Positions 1-6,927 of a DNA stretch of 16,575 nucleotides are shown here, in pieces. Source of the DNA: CAYJVP01 sp964373615 (GTDB taxonomy: Bacteria; Patescibacteriota; Patescibacteriia; UBA9934; GWF2-40-263); assembly GCA_964373615.1 (NCBI GenBank), contig CAYJVP010000019.1, forward strand, positions 1 to 16,575, in the 5' to 3' direction. Every line of letters begins with the position of its first letter. The first letter of the stretch is position 1. The position numbers and the translations under genes are program-made. The notes below the pieces were generated by a model. It saw only the letters and a program-made list of their open reading frames with translations, had not been told where the DNA came from and made no database searches.

Positions 1-1002
1 ACCTACGGCGGCATCGTGGTGGTGCGCACGTATCAACGACGGTTTGCGCCGCACCCGCGCACGTTCATCGGCCCCGGAAAGGTGGAGATGATCGGAAAAG
101 AGGGGCAGACGCTCGGGGCCGGTCTTCTTATTGTCAATGACGTTTTGAAACCGCAGCAGATTTATCATCTCGAAGAAATGTTGCGACCCGTGGGCATCAA
201 GGTGTGGGATCGCATTGACCTTATCTTGAAAATTTTTGCCAAGCACGCACGGACGACCGAGGCACGGCTTGAAATTGAACTGGCGAGCATCCGGCACATG
301 GGCCCGCGCATTTTCGGCATGGGTCTTGAGCTCTCACGTCAGGCGGGCGGGATCGGCACGGTCGGGGTTGGGGAGACGAACATCGAAATCATGAAGCGCC
401 ACCTTCGGGAACAAGAGCGGAAAATTCGTGAACGTTTGGAGCAATACGAGCGCGTGCGCGACGGACATCGAAAGCATAGACGGCGCCATCATTTCAAGAC
501 GATTTCACTTGTCGGATACACGAACGCGGGGAAGACGTCGCTCCTCAACGCTTTGACGGGTCGACGTGAAGAGGTCGCGGATCGACTCTTCACGACGCTC
601 GACACGCGGGTTGGCCGACTGTATCTGCCGAATCTTTCTCAGTCGATTCTTGTTTCCGATACGATCGGGTTCATGAAGCAACTCCCCCCCGAACTCATTC
701 ACGCGTTTCGCTCGACGCTGTCAGAGGTGACAGAAGCCGATCTGCTTTTGCATGTCATCGACATGGGGGATGCCATGATGCTTTCGAAGATGCGCGTCGT
801 GGATCAGATTCTGCGCGAGCTCCACGCGCACGAAAAACCGCAAATCTACGTTTTCAACAAAGCAGATACGCGCCCACCACATGATCACGAACGTTTGCGA
901 CAACGATTCAGCGCGTGTCGTCCCGTGTGTGTTTCCGCGCACGCCGGGCACGGTATCAAAGATCTCATCGGTGTTATTGAGGAATCCGTGGTCTCGATGT
1001 AA
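1..1002 (+). CDS. hflX: GTPase HflX, ribosome-associated (5' partial)
   Basis: HflX is a translational GTPase that binds 50S subunits and rescues stalled or stress-damaged ribosomes. The reading frame is open from base 1, and the first residues already match the family's N-terminal domain (PHPRTFIGPGKV), so the true start lies upstream and the GTG at 16 is only an internal codon. Next come the HflX glycine-rich segment GGIGTVGVGET and a basic coiled linker. The G domain follows: G1 GYTNAGKT at nt 514-537, G3 DTIGF at 658-672, G4 NKAD at 856-867 and a G5-like VSA near 931. All GTP-binding motifs look intact. The gene ends with TAA, 16 bp before the next gene, suggesting an operon with the YbhB-like and HD genes. 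The family assignment is firm; only the missing 5' end is unknown. Confidence 0.95.
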   Translation, partial: TYGGIVVVRTYQRRFAPHPRTFIGPGKVEMIGKEGQTLGAGLLIVNDVLKPQQIYHLEEMLRPVGIKVWDRIDLILKIFAKHARTTEARLEIELASIRHMGPRIFGMGLELSRQAGGIGTVGVGETNIEIMKRHLREQERKIRERLEQYERVRDGHRKHRRRHHFKTISLVGYTNAGKTSLLNALTGRREEVADRLFTTLDTRVGRLYLPNLSQSILVSDTIGFMKQLPPELIHAFRSTLSEVTEADLLLHVIDMGDAMMLSKMRVVDQILRELHAHEKPQIYVFNKADTRPPHDHERLRQRFSACRPVCVSAHAGHGIKDLIGVIEESVVSM

Positions 1003-1018
1003 GGTAAAGGGGCACCCT

Positions 1019-1450
1019 ATGGAGTTGAAAAGTGTGGACATCAAGCCGGACGGATCCATTCCGGCGTTGCAAACATGCGACGGGGCGAATGTCTCGCCGC
1101 ATTTGGAATGGAACGACGCGCCTCCCCACACGAAAAGTTTTGCGATTTCCTGTTTTGATCACGATGCTCCAAGCGGCGCCTTCGCTCATTGGCTCGTGTA
1201 TGATATCCCGGCCACGACGCGCGAGGTGGCTCCGGGCGGCCGCACCGGTGGCACGGAACTCCAAAACGATTTTGGCGGGCGAGGGTATGCAGGGCCCTGT
1301 CCGCCCAAAGGCACACATCACTACACCTTTATGCTGTATGCCGTTGACGTCGCGTCGCTTCCCGGTCTTACGCGAGAGAATTTTGTCGCGACGGTTGAAG
1401 CGCATGCGATCGACCGCGCGGAGCTCAAGGGGAAGTATCGCCGCAAGTGA
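1019..1450 (+). CDS. YbhB/YbcL family PEBP-like protein
   Basis: This 143-residue protein belongs to the phosphatidylethanolamine-binding-protein superfamily (bacterial YbhB/YbcL, annotated as Raf-kinase-inhibitor-like). The family is a small beta fold with a conserved anion-binding pocket; its bacterial ligand is not settled. Visible hallmarks are the DHDAPSG loop (residues 47-53), HWLVYDIP (57-64), NDFGGRGYAGPCPP (83-96) and the following GTHHYTFMLYA. Length is close to the usual 150-180 residues, on the short side. I chose the ATG at 1019 because it begins the conserved fold and has a purine-rich AAAGGGG stretch just upstream. A longer in-frame extension to 881 would overlap hflX by over 100 bp and adds no recognisable sequence. 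No signal peptide is visible, so it is probably cytoplasmic. Its stop is one base from the next ATG. Confidence 0.9.
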   Translation: MELKSVDIKPDGSIPALQTCDGANVSPHLEWNDAPPHTKSFAISCFDHDAPSGAFAHWLVYDIPATTREVAPGGRTGGTELQNDFGGRGYAGPCPPKGTHHYTFMLYAVDVASLPGLTRENFVATVEAHAIDRAELKGKYRRK

Positions 1451-1451
1451 T

Positions 1452-1997
1452 ATGAAAGCAATCGTGCGACAGGCGCTTATCCGCGCCATGGACCTTCACG
1501 CGGGGCAGCTGCGCAAAGATGGCATAACGCCCTACATTGTGCACCCCATTCAAGCCGCCATGTTGCTTGCCCGCGCTGGATGCGACGACGACACGATAGC
1601 GGCTGGACTCTTGCACGACACGGTCGAGGATACGCCCTACACCCTGAAGGAATTGCGCAGGGAGTTTGGATCGCGCATTGCGGAAATGGTGGATGCCTGC
1701 AGCGAAATCAAGTCGATCGAGGGATGGGACGAGCGTAAGGATGAGCTGTTCGGGCGGCTCACGATGGCCTCGCGGGAGGCCAAAATAGTAAAGACCGCAG
1801 ATGCGCTTGCGAACATGATTGATCTCGTCTGTGCGCTCGACCGCACCAACGGCGCTTTTTGGAAAAAATTTCACGCCACACCGCAGCAAAAACTTTCCTA
1901 TTTTCGTGGCGTTTACGATTTGACGCGCAGGCTTCTTCCAAAGAGCATTCGGGAGGAATACGAAGAGACGCTAGCCATGCTGACTCGCATCGTTTGA
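1452..1997 (+). CDS. HD-domain (p)ppGpp hydrolase-like protein (small alarmone hydrolase type)
   Basis: This 181-residue single-domain protein resembles the hydrolase half of RelA/SpoT and the stand-alone Mesh1-type enzymes, which remove the 3' pyrophosphate from (p)ppGpp. Metal-binding and catalytic signatures are in order: H16 in DLHAGQ, RKDG (21-24), PYIVHP with H31, the HD pair H55-D56 in LLHDTVEDT with E59-D60, and D117 in VKTADALANM. The size matches Mesh1 (about 180 residues), and there is no synthetase or TGS domain. The start at 1452 is one base after the preceding stop, so translation is probably coupled. ppGpp hydrolase is the best call; other nucleotide substrates are possible, since several small HD proteins share this motif set. 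The pairing with HflX would place two stress-response functions in one transcript. Confidence 0.85.
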   Translation: MKAIVRQALIRAMDLHAGQLRKDGITPYIVHPIQAAMLLARAGCDDDTIAAGLLHDTVEDTPYTLKELRREFGSRIAEMVDACSEIKSIEGWDERKDELFGRLTMASREAKIVKTADALANMIDLVCALDRTNGAFWKKFHATPQQKLSYFRGVYDLTRRLLPKSIREEYEETLAMLTRIV

Positions 1998-2034
1998 CGT
2001 CTTTCCTTTTGCAACCTTTCTTCCATTCGTGCGA

Positions 2035-2040
2035 TATACT
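2035..2040 (+). promoter_or_regulatory. Putative -10 element upstream of the ECF sigma gene
   Basis: TATACT preceded by GA. The same 8-mer GATATACT occurs at 3149-3156 upstream of the LOG gene. No convincing -35 sits at 17 bp; TTGCAA at 2009-2014 gives a long 20-bp spacer. The predicted transcript would have a leader of about 33 nt before the ATG at 2080. Confidence 0.4.
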
Positions 2041-2079
2041 GATGCAAGGTCGAACAAATCTCTTTCCTACATCCTTATT

Positions 2080-2709
2080 ATGGAAGACGAAGAGGAGGTC
2101 GTTGCTCATGCGCAAAAAGACCCGGAGGCGTTCGGGCGGTTGTACGACGCGTACTACCAGCCCGTCTTCGGGTATCTTATCAAACGAACGGGAAACATGG
2201 ACGTTGCCAAAGACCTTACGAGCGAAACGTTCTTTCAGGCGCTGAAAAATATCCACCGATACCATCCGCGACCCGGGCGATCATTCACGTGCTGGTTGTT
2301 TGCCATTGCCGTGGCACAGATCGGAAATTTTTACCGAAGCCGCGCGAAGTTCCTCTCCGTCTCGGTCGAGGAATGCCCAGAACTTGTCGCTCTGGATCGA
2401 GAGAACCCCGCGGATCAGGCGCTTGCGGCCGAGCTCTGCGCGGAGCGCGAAGGGCAGGCACGGAAGCTGCGTCACTTTCTACGCCTGTTGAATCCCAAAC
2501 AGCAGAACATTTTGAGCCTTCGATATTTCTCGCGTCTTTCGATTGTCGAAATCGCGCGCGTGATGAACATGAAAGAAGGGACGATCAAATCTCACATCCA
2601 CCGGGCCATTCAAAAACTTTCCGTCCTTATGACAGAAGACGCCGATTCAGAACCACAGGAGGCGATGGTCGCTTCCTCCGTTTCTTATGCCCCCGAAATC
2701 CCCACTTAA
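2080..2709 (+). CDS. RNA polymerase sigma factor, ECF-type sigma-70 family
   Basis: This 209-residue two-domain sigma factor would direct RNA polymerase to a specific promoter set. Region 2 spans about residues 5-90: DPEAFGRLYDAYYQPVF, then DVAKDLTSETFFQAL, then the region 2.4-like WLFAIAVAQIGNFYRSRAK. Region 4 spans about 130-185 (LNPKQQNILSLRYF, then IVEIARVMNMKEGTIKSHIHRA), the helix-turn-helix that reads the -35 element. There is no region 1.1 or 3, as in ECF sigmas. The ATG at 2080 begins the conserved domain; a GTG at 2029 would place the -10-like element inside the coding region. The gene overlaps the next ORF by 23 nt in another frame, the usual layout of an ECF sigma with its membrane regulator. 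The regulated genes cannot be inferred from this window. Confidence 0.88.
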   Translation: MEDEEEVVAHAQKDPEAFGRLYDAYYQPVFGYLIKRTGNMDVAKDLTSETFFQALKNIHRYHPRPGRSFTCWLFAIAVAQIGNFYRSRAKFLSVSVEECPELVALDRENPADQALAAELCAEREGQARKLRHFLRLLNPKQQNILSLRYFSRLSIVEIARVMNMKEGTIKSHIHRAIQKLSVLMTEDADSEPQEAMVASSVSYAPEIPT

Positions 2710-3100
2710 TTTAGAAGATCTTCTTGAGCGCCTTGGGGCACAAGAGGTGCCCGGGGATGTTGGGCATCGGCATCGATTGCGTCGGGCTTTGTTGCGTTCG
2801 CGTTACTTTGATCCACCGCAACCTGTTGTCTGGATGCGTTTTGTGGAGATGACCGTTCCGGTCATTGCCGGCGGCATTGTTGTCACCGCCGTGGCCGTGG
2901 CGTTTCGATTTGGTCCGTGGAACACTTCTCAAGCTACGATACGTGTTGTGGATGCCGTGCCACAAGAGGCATTGGTCGAGTTGGTGGACGTCGGGCCAGC
3001 GGAGGATACGACCGTGTTCGTTCCGCTCTCTTTTCCCGAGGCCATTCCCGTTGCGGATTTCATGAGTGGTTTTCGACAGATGACCACTCGAAGTCATTGA
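2687..3100 (+). CDS. Single-pass membrane protein, probable anti-sigma factor partner
   Basis: I recognise no family domain in this 137-residue protein. It has a charged, mostly helical N-terminal segment (residues 1-50), one hydrophobic helix at about 54-71 (VPVIAGGIVVTAVAVAF) and an extracytoplasmic tail of about 65 residues rich in V, P, D and E. This cytoplasm-helix-outside topology, directly behind and overlapping an ECF sigma gene, is the classic anti-sigma arrangement. I see neither a zinc-binding HxxxCxxC motif nor other anti-sigma signatures, so the call rests on context and topology. The ATG lies inside the last eight codons of the sigma gene. An AGGAGG at 2657-2662 is 24 bp upstream, too far for standard initiation, so coupling to sigma translation is likely. 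Confidence 0.6.
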   Translation: MPPKSPLNLEDLLERLGAQEVPGDVGHRHRLRRALLRSRYFDPPQPVVWMRFVEMTVPVIAGGIVVTAVAVAFRFGPWNTSQATIRVVDAVPQEALVELVDVGPAEDTTVFVPLSFPEAIPVADFMSGFRQMTTRSH

Positions 3101-3122
3101 GGTTGAGGAAACGTGTTGACGG

Positions 3123-3143
3123 TCCGTCCCAATTCGGGACGGA
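3123..3143 (+). repeat. Perfect 8-bp inverted repeat in the sigma-LOG gap
   Basis: Arms TCCGTCCC and GGGACGGA flank a 5-nt AATTC loop. The hairpin lies 22 bp after the putative anti-sigma stop, is followed by only ATTTGT, and abuts a -10 element. It could be a weak Rho-independent terminator for the sigma operon, an operator over the -35 region of the next promoter, or both. Confidence 0.6.
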
Positions 3144-3147
3144 TTTG

Positions 3148-3156
3148 TGATATACT
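3148..3156 (+). promoter_or_regulatory. Extended -10 promoter of the LOG-family gene
   Basis: TGATATACT fits an extended -10 (TGn followed by TATACT). No good -35 is present at 17 bp; the TTGACG at 3116-3121 is 29 bp away. The -10 ends 10 bp before the ATG at 3167, so transcription should start only about 3-5 nt ahead of the start codon, giving a nearly leaderless mRNA without a Shine-Dalgarno sequence. Confidence 0.5.
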
Positions 3157-3166
3157 ACAGACTACT

Positions 3167-3907
3167 ATGCCTAAACCATCAAAACATCGTTTTCACACGC
3201 ACACGTTTAAGGGTCAGTGCCGCATCCCGCTTTCGCACGGGGAAATCGCTAAGGGGCCGTCGTCCGAGCCTCCCAAAATGTCGGACATCACCTGGCGCAT
3301 TTTTCGCATCATGGCTGAATTTGTCGAGGGGTTTCAGTTTCTCTCAGAGTCCTCGCAAGAGGTGACGATTTTCGGCTCTGCCCGCGCCTCCGCGGACGAC
3401 CCCTGGTACAAAGAGGCGGAAAAACTTGGTCGCCTGCTTGTCAAAAACGGGTATACGGTCATCACGGGCGGGGGCCCGGGGCTCATGGAAGCGGCCAACA
3501 AGGGCGCTTTTGAAGCTGGTGGAGAATCGATTGGCCTCAATATTCAGCTTCCGATTGAACAGCGCACGAATCCATATGTGAAACGCGGCCGTGGTTTCCA
3601 TTATTTTTTCACCCGCAAGGTGATGCTTGCCGCCTCGGCCCAGGCGTATGTATTTTTTCCTGGCGGATTTGGTACGTTAGATGAATTCTTAGAGCTCTTA
3701 ACGCTCATTCAGACAAAGAAGGCCCAGGCCGTGCCCATGGTGTGCGTGGGAAAGGAATTTTGGACGCCATTTGTTGACTGGGTGCGTGGCACCATGCTGC
3801 GCCGAACGTTCATCTCTCCAGGCGATGAAAAACTATTCACGATCGTCGATACGGCCGAAGAGGCGTTGAAGATCGTGAAGACGTCGAAGGAGCGAACCTT
3901 CTTTTAG
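3167..3907 (+). CDS. LOG-family nucleotide 5'-monophosphate phosphoribohydrolase (TIGR00730-type)
   Basis: This 246-residue Rossmann-like protein is of the family once annotated as lysine decarboxylases. Characterised members (LOG, PpnN-like) hydrolyse the N-glycosidic bond of nucleoside monophosphates, releasing free base and ribose 5-phosphate. Signatures are TIFGSARAS (67-75), the nucleotide-binding TGGGPGLMEAANKGA (100-114), FTRKVML (148-154) with conserved R150-K151, and the active-site PGGFGTLDE (165-173). An N-terminal extension of about 60 residues, basic and His-rich, precedes the core, as in longer members. The ATG at 3167 follows a -10 element at only 10 bp and has no Shine-Dalgarno sequence. 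An upstream in-frame GTG at 3113 would put the hairpin and the promoter inside the gene. The physiological substrate cannot be read from sequence. Confidence 0.9.
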   Translation: MPKPSKHRFHTHTFKGQCRIPLSHGEIAKGPSSEPPKMSDITWRIFRIMAEFVEGFQFLSESSQEVTIFGSARASADDPWYKEAEKLGRLLVKNGYTVITGGGPGLMEAANKGAFEAGGESIGLNIQLPIEQRTNPYVKRGRGFHYFFTRKVMLAASAQAYVFFPGGFGTLDEFLELLTLIQTKKAQAVPMVCVGKEFWTPFVDWVRGTMLRRTFISPGDEKLFTIVDTAEEALKIVKTSKERTFF

Positions 3908-3927
3908 CCGAACCACATTGAGGAGGT

Positions 3928-5277
3928 ATGACCGATCATCATGCGTTTCCGACCAAACGGGTCCATGCGTGGGTTGTTGACGTGAACATGGGGTATGGGC
4001 ACAGCCGTGCGGCCTATGTCCTTCGCGACCTGTGCGGCGGGGAGGTGATTTCCGCAAACGATTATCGCGGCATCCCAGCCGAAGACCGGAAACTTTGGCG
4101 GCAGAGCCGTGAATTGTACGAAACCATCTCGCGCCTGAAGCCGGTTCCCGTGCTCGGCTCGTTCCTTTTTGAAGCGCTTGACCGTTTCCAGGAGATCCCG
4201 ACGTTTTATCCCAGACGCGATCTTTCGGAGCCGAATCTACAAGTGCGTCAGATGTATGCCATGATTAAGAAGGGGCTTGGCAAACATTTGATTGAGAGAC
4301 TCGCCGCACGACCCGTGCCGCTCATCACCACCTTTTTCCTGCCCGCGTTCGCGGCCGATGAGTACAATTATCCGGGCGACATCTATTGCGTCACGACCGA
4401 CGCTGACATCAGCCGCAGCTGGGTGCCCCTTGATCCCAAAAAATCCCGTATCAAATATTTCGCGAGCAACGGTCGCGTGGTCGAGCGTTTGAAGTTGTAT
4501 GGGGTGCGGGAGGAGCATATTTATTTAACCGGGTTTCCGCTTCCCAAAGAGCTCATTGGTGGGTCACACGCGAACACTCTTAAGGATTTACTCACGGCGC
4601 GTCTGTGCAATTTGGATCCGAAGGGGATTTTCGCCAAGCGCTACCATCGTACCCTCCTTGCGGAGCTTGGACCTATACGTTGCCGCATGAAGCCTGCGCA
4701 CCCCTTGACGCTCACCTACACGATCGGAGGGGCTGGGGCTCAGCGGCGTCTGGCCGCACAGATTCTCGAGAGCCTGCGTTCTCGTATTGCGCGCGGCGAA
4801 ATCCGGGTGAATATGGTTGCAGGGACACGTCGGGACATCGTTGACTATTTCACCTCCACGGCGGTGGAGCTTGGGCTCAAAAAACAGCTTGGTCGTTCGC
4901 TTCATATCCCCTCCTTTTCTTCGCGGCCCGCGTATTTTGAGGGGTTTAATGACCTGTTGAGAACAACGGATATTCTCTGGACCAAACCCTCTGAATTGTC
5001 CTTTTATACAGGGATCGGTATCGCGATTGTGATGGCGCCGCCCATTGGCTCCCAGGAGGAATTCAACCGTTTGTGGCTGCAATACGTTGGCGGCGGGGTG
5101 CCACAGAACGACCCGCGTTACGCGAATGAATGGCTGTTTGATTGGATCAACTCCGGAGGGTTGGCTCGCATGGCCTGGAGTGGGTACATTGAGGCGCCCA
5201 CGCACGGCACATACCGCATCGAGGATATTGTGCTTGGGCGTAAGAGTGAGTTGCACGCTCTTCCTCTTATCGTTTGA
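3928..5277 (+). CDS. GT28/MGDG-synthase-like glycosyltransferase
   Basis: This 449-residue protein has the layout of a GT-B enzyme related to MGDG synthase and MurG. The N-terminal motif DVNMGYGHSRAAY (18-30) corresponds to the glycine/His acceptor loop of that family. VTTDADISRSW and IYLTGFPLPKEL follow the usual mid-protein order, and a second Rossmann half begins at LTYTIGGAGAQ. The sugar-nucleotide region carries TKPSELSFY (352-360) and PPIGSQEEFN (371-380). It probably glycosylates a lipid or envelope component at the membrane, but donor and acceptor are unknown. GAGGAGGT directly abuts the ATG, far tighter than a normal Shine-Dalgarno spacing, yet no better in-frame start exists. The gene is followed directly by the histidine kinase, so the two are co-transcribed. 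A catalytically inactive or divergent member cannot be excluded. Confidence 0.72.
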   Translation: MTDHHAFPTKRVHAWVVDVNMGYGHSRAAYVLRDLCGGEVISANDYRGIPAEDRKLWRQSRELYETISRLKPVPVLGSFLFEALDRFQEIPTFYPRRDLSEPNLQVRQMYAMIKKGLGKHLIERLAARPVPLITTFFLPAFAADEYNYPGDIYCVTTDADISRSWVPLDPKKSRIKYFASNGRVVERLKLYGVREEHIYLTGFPLPKELIGGSHANTLKDLLTARLCNLDPKGIFAKRYHRTLLAELGPIRCRMKPAHPLTLTYTIGGAGAQRRLAAQILESLRSRIARGEIRVNMVAGTRRDIVDYFTSTAVELGLKKQLGRSLHIPSFSSRPAYFEGFNDLLRTTDILWTKPSELSFYTGIGIAIVMAPPIGSQEEFNRLWLQYVGGGVPQNDPRYANEWLFDWINSGGLARMAWSGYIEAPTHGTYRIEDIVLGRKSELHALPLIV

Positions 5278-5279
5278 TC

Positions 5280-6632
5280 ATGTCGCGCAAAACATTCCAA
5301 ATTATTTTTCTGCTCATCGTCCTTTTCGGGTTTCTCTTGGCGACACGTGCGGCCTACGTCGTCCTGACCAACCCGGCCGTGCATCAGCCGTCCTCCGGGT
5401 TGGCTCTCGTTGTGTTTTTGAGCGTCCTGCTTCTGCTGACCTCGTTTGCCACCATCGTGTATCTCCTGCTTTCCGGGCAATCCAAATTGCAAGAAGAACT
5501 TGCGGCGCGCACGCGGACCTTGCAGCAAAAAATCGCGGAGTTGGCGCGCAGCAAATTTTATCTGGATCGTGTCGCGGATGCCGTTATCGCGATGGATGAT
5601 CGCGGACGCATTCTCTACGCCAACCGTGCCGTCGGGCATATTTTCCATCTACGCGCCAAAGAGATCGTCGGGCAGACACGATGGACATGTTTCGGAAAAA
5701 CGGTGGGAAGAGCGATGAAGAATGCCGAGAAGATGCTCCGCGATTGTGACACCTGGGAAACGGAGGCGTCTTTTCGTCATCCAGATGGAGCCTCGCGCGA
5801 CCTTTTGCTCACCTTTGTGTGTTTGCGTGAGGATGGCAATCACCGCCGTGTCGGCATACTTGTCCTGATTCGCGACATCACGGAGCGCAAGGCCGTGGAG
5901 CGCGCGAAGTCGCAGTTTGTGTACATGGCGTCGCATCAGCTGCGCGCGCCGATGACGCAATTGCGTTGGCTTGTGGAGCAGGCGCAGAGCGAGCCCCGTG
6001 TTTCTGCCCGCATGCGAGAACAGCTTGGAAGCATGCAAAAAATTATCTTGCTTGAAAATAAGTTCGTGAAGGATCTGTTAAACGCCTCGCGTATTGAACG
6101 GGGGGCGTTGAAGTTGACCATGGAAGATGTCCCCGTTATGGACCTGATTGGCGACGCCCTGCGCGCGCTTCAGAAGGATGCGGAGGATGGGAAGGTGATG
6201 CTGCGCGTGACCGGACCCGCGAAAGCCGTCCGTCTGCGGATCGATCGGGAAAAGATTGCTGAGGCGCTTCGCAACATCGCACACAACGCGATTAAATTTA
6301 GTCCGGCGCGCGGAACGGTCCGTGTTGAGGCGAGCATTGACCGCGAGAGGGGAGAGGCCATCATCATGATCGCCGACGAGGGCCCGGGTATCCCTGAGGA
6401 GCTGTGGGGAGGCCTGTTTGAGGTAAAAATCGTTCCCCTCACTGACTCGCGTAGCGGCGCCGGGCTCGGCCTTTACTTGAGCAAGAATTTTGTGGAGGCC
6501 AGTGGCGGGCGTTTACGCTTCGAGACCTCGACAAACGGGACCGTCTTTTACGTCACCTTGCCACTTGCCGACAGGCAACCTTCCAAGGGGACCTCTGAAA
6601 AAGCACGGGCACGCTCGCTTCCCAATCTGTAA
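5280..6632 (+). CDS. PAS-domain sensor histidine kinase (orphan)
   Basis: This 450-residue membrane sensor kinase has two N-terminal helices (about 7-29 and 40-64) bracketing a very short external loop, then a coiled segment (66-92). A PAS domain follows (about 95-205, ending in the typical VLIRDITERKAVE), then HisKA and HATPase_c domains. The phospho-acceptor is H219 in ASHQLRAP. The ATP lid motifs are present: N-box NIAHN with N332/N336, G1 DEGPGIP (366-372) and G2 GAGLGL (393-398). All catalytic residues appear intact. No response regulator lies nearby, so the partner is elsewhere. I chose the ATG at 5280, two bases after the preceding stop; a TTG at 5274 overlapping that stop is the alternative. 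The tiny external loop suggests sensing through the membrane or the cytoplasmic PAS domain. Confidence 0.93.
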   Translation: MSRKTFQIIFLLIVLFGFLLATRAAYVVLTNPAVHQPSSGLALVVFLSVLLLLTSFATIVYLLLSGQSKLQEELAARTRTLQQKIAELARSKFYLDRVADAVIAMDDRGRILYANRAVGHIFHLRAKEIVGQTRWTCFGKTVGRAMKNAEKMLRDCDTWETEASFRHPDGASRDLLLTFVCLREDGNHRRVGILVLIRDITERKAVERAKSQFVYMASHQLRAPMTQLRWLVEQAQSEPRVSARMREQLGSMQKIILLENKFVKDLLNASRIERGALKLTMEDVPVMDLIGDALRALQKDAEDGKVMLRVTGPAKAVRLRIDREKIAEALRNIAHNAIKFSPARGTVRVEASIDRERGEAIIMIADEGPGIPEELWGGLFEVKIVPLTDSRSGAGLGLYLSKNFVEASGGRLRFETSTNGTVFYVTLPLADRQPSKGTSEKARARSLPNL

Positions 6633-6744
6633 CTTTTGGGCTATGCTGAATGAAGAAGGGCCTTTACGCCCCTGTGGGCGAGGTCCTCGGCCGTAGTCCC
6701 GCCAACGGCGTGACGAGGCCATAATTCGCTAACATTAGCCTTCT
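6633..6744 (+). other. Structured non-coding gap / probable leader of the DUF5679 gene
   Basis: This 112-bp gap has no ORF. It can form CGCCC-CTGT-GGGCG (6667-6680), then a longer hairpin in which GG(T)CCTC at 6682-6688 pairs with GAGGCC at 6715-6720 and GCCGT (6690-6694) pairs with ACGGC (6705-6709). A small palindrome GCTAA-CA-TTAGC (6728-6739) sits just before the start codon. TATGCT at 6642-6647 might be a -10. No U-run follows the hairpins, so a simple terminator is unlikely. I did not recognise a known riboswitch or tRNA. Confidence 0.4.
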
Positions 6745-6915
6745 ATGGATCAAGCGGTCATGGGATATTGCGTGAAGTGCAAGGACAAGCGAGAGATGAA
6801 GGAAGCCGCCCAGGTAAGCATGCCTGCCAAGGGCGGCGGGACGCGACCGGCCATGAAAGGGTCGTGTTCGGTGTGCGGAACGGGCATGTTCAAGATTTTG
6901 CCAAAAGCCGCCTAG
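6745..6915 (+). CDS. DUF5679-type zinc-ribbon mini-protein
   Basis: This is a 56-residue protein. It carries two Cys pairs, YCVKCK (8-13) and CSVCGTG (41-47), separated by a basic linker containing RPAMKGS. This is the pattern of DUF5679, a very small putative zinc ribbon seen widely in Patescibacteria, with no established function as far as I know. The four cysteines should bind one zinc ion, and its basic character suggests contact with nucleic acid or the ribosome, which is inference only. There is no Shine-Dalgarno sequence. A second in-frame ATG at 6760 would yield a protein starting MGYCVKC and is an equally plausible start. A strong terminator follows 12 bp after the stop, so this gene ends its own transcript. 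Confidence 0.8.
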   Translation: MDQAVMGYCVKCKDKREMKEAAQVSMPAKGGGTRPAMKGSCSVCGTGMFKILPKAA

Positions 6916-6927
6916 AGCTTTGAGAGG

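Noticed and set aside
881..1018. Longer N-terminus for the YbhB-like gene starting inside hflX
   Set aside because: It would overlap hflX by over 100 bp, is not conserved-looking, and a good start exists at 1019.
3116..3121. TTGACG as -35 for the LOG promoter
   Set aside because: The distance to TATACT is 29 bp, far outside the usable range of 15-20 bp.
6655..6725. tRNA-like or known riboswitch fold in the DUF5679 leader
   Set aside because: There is no T-loop consensus, no seven-pair acceptor stem, and no conserved core of any riboswitch I know.
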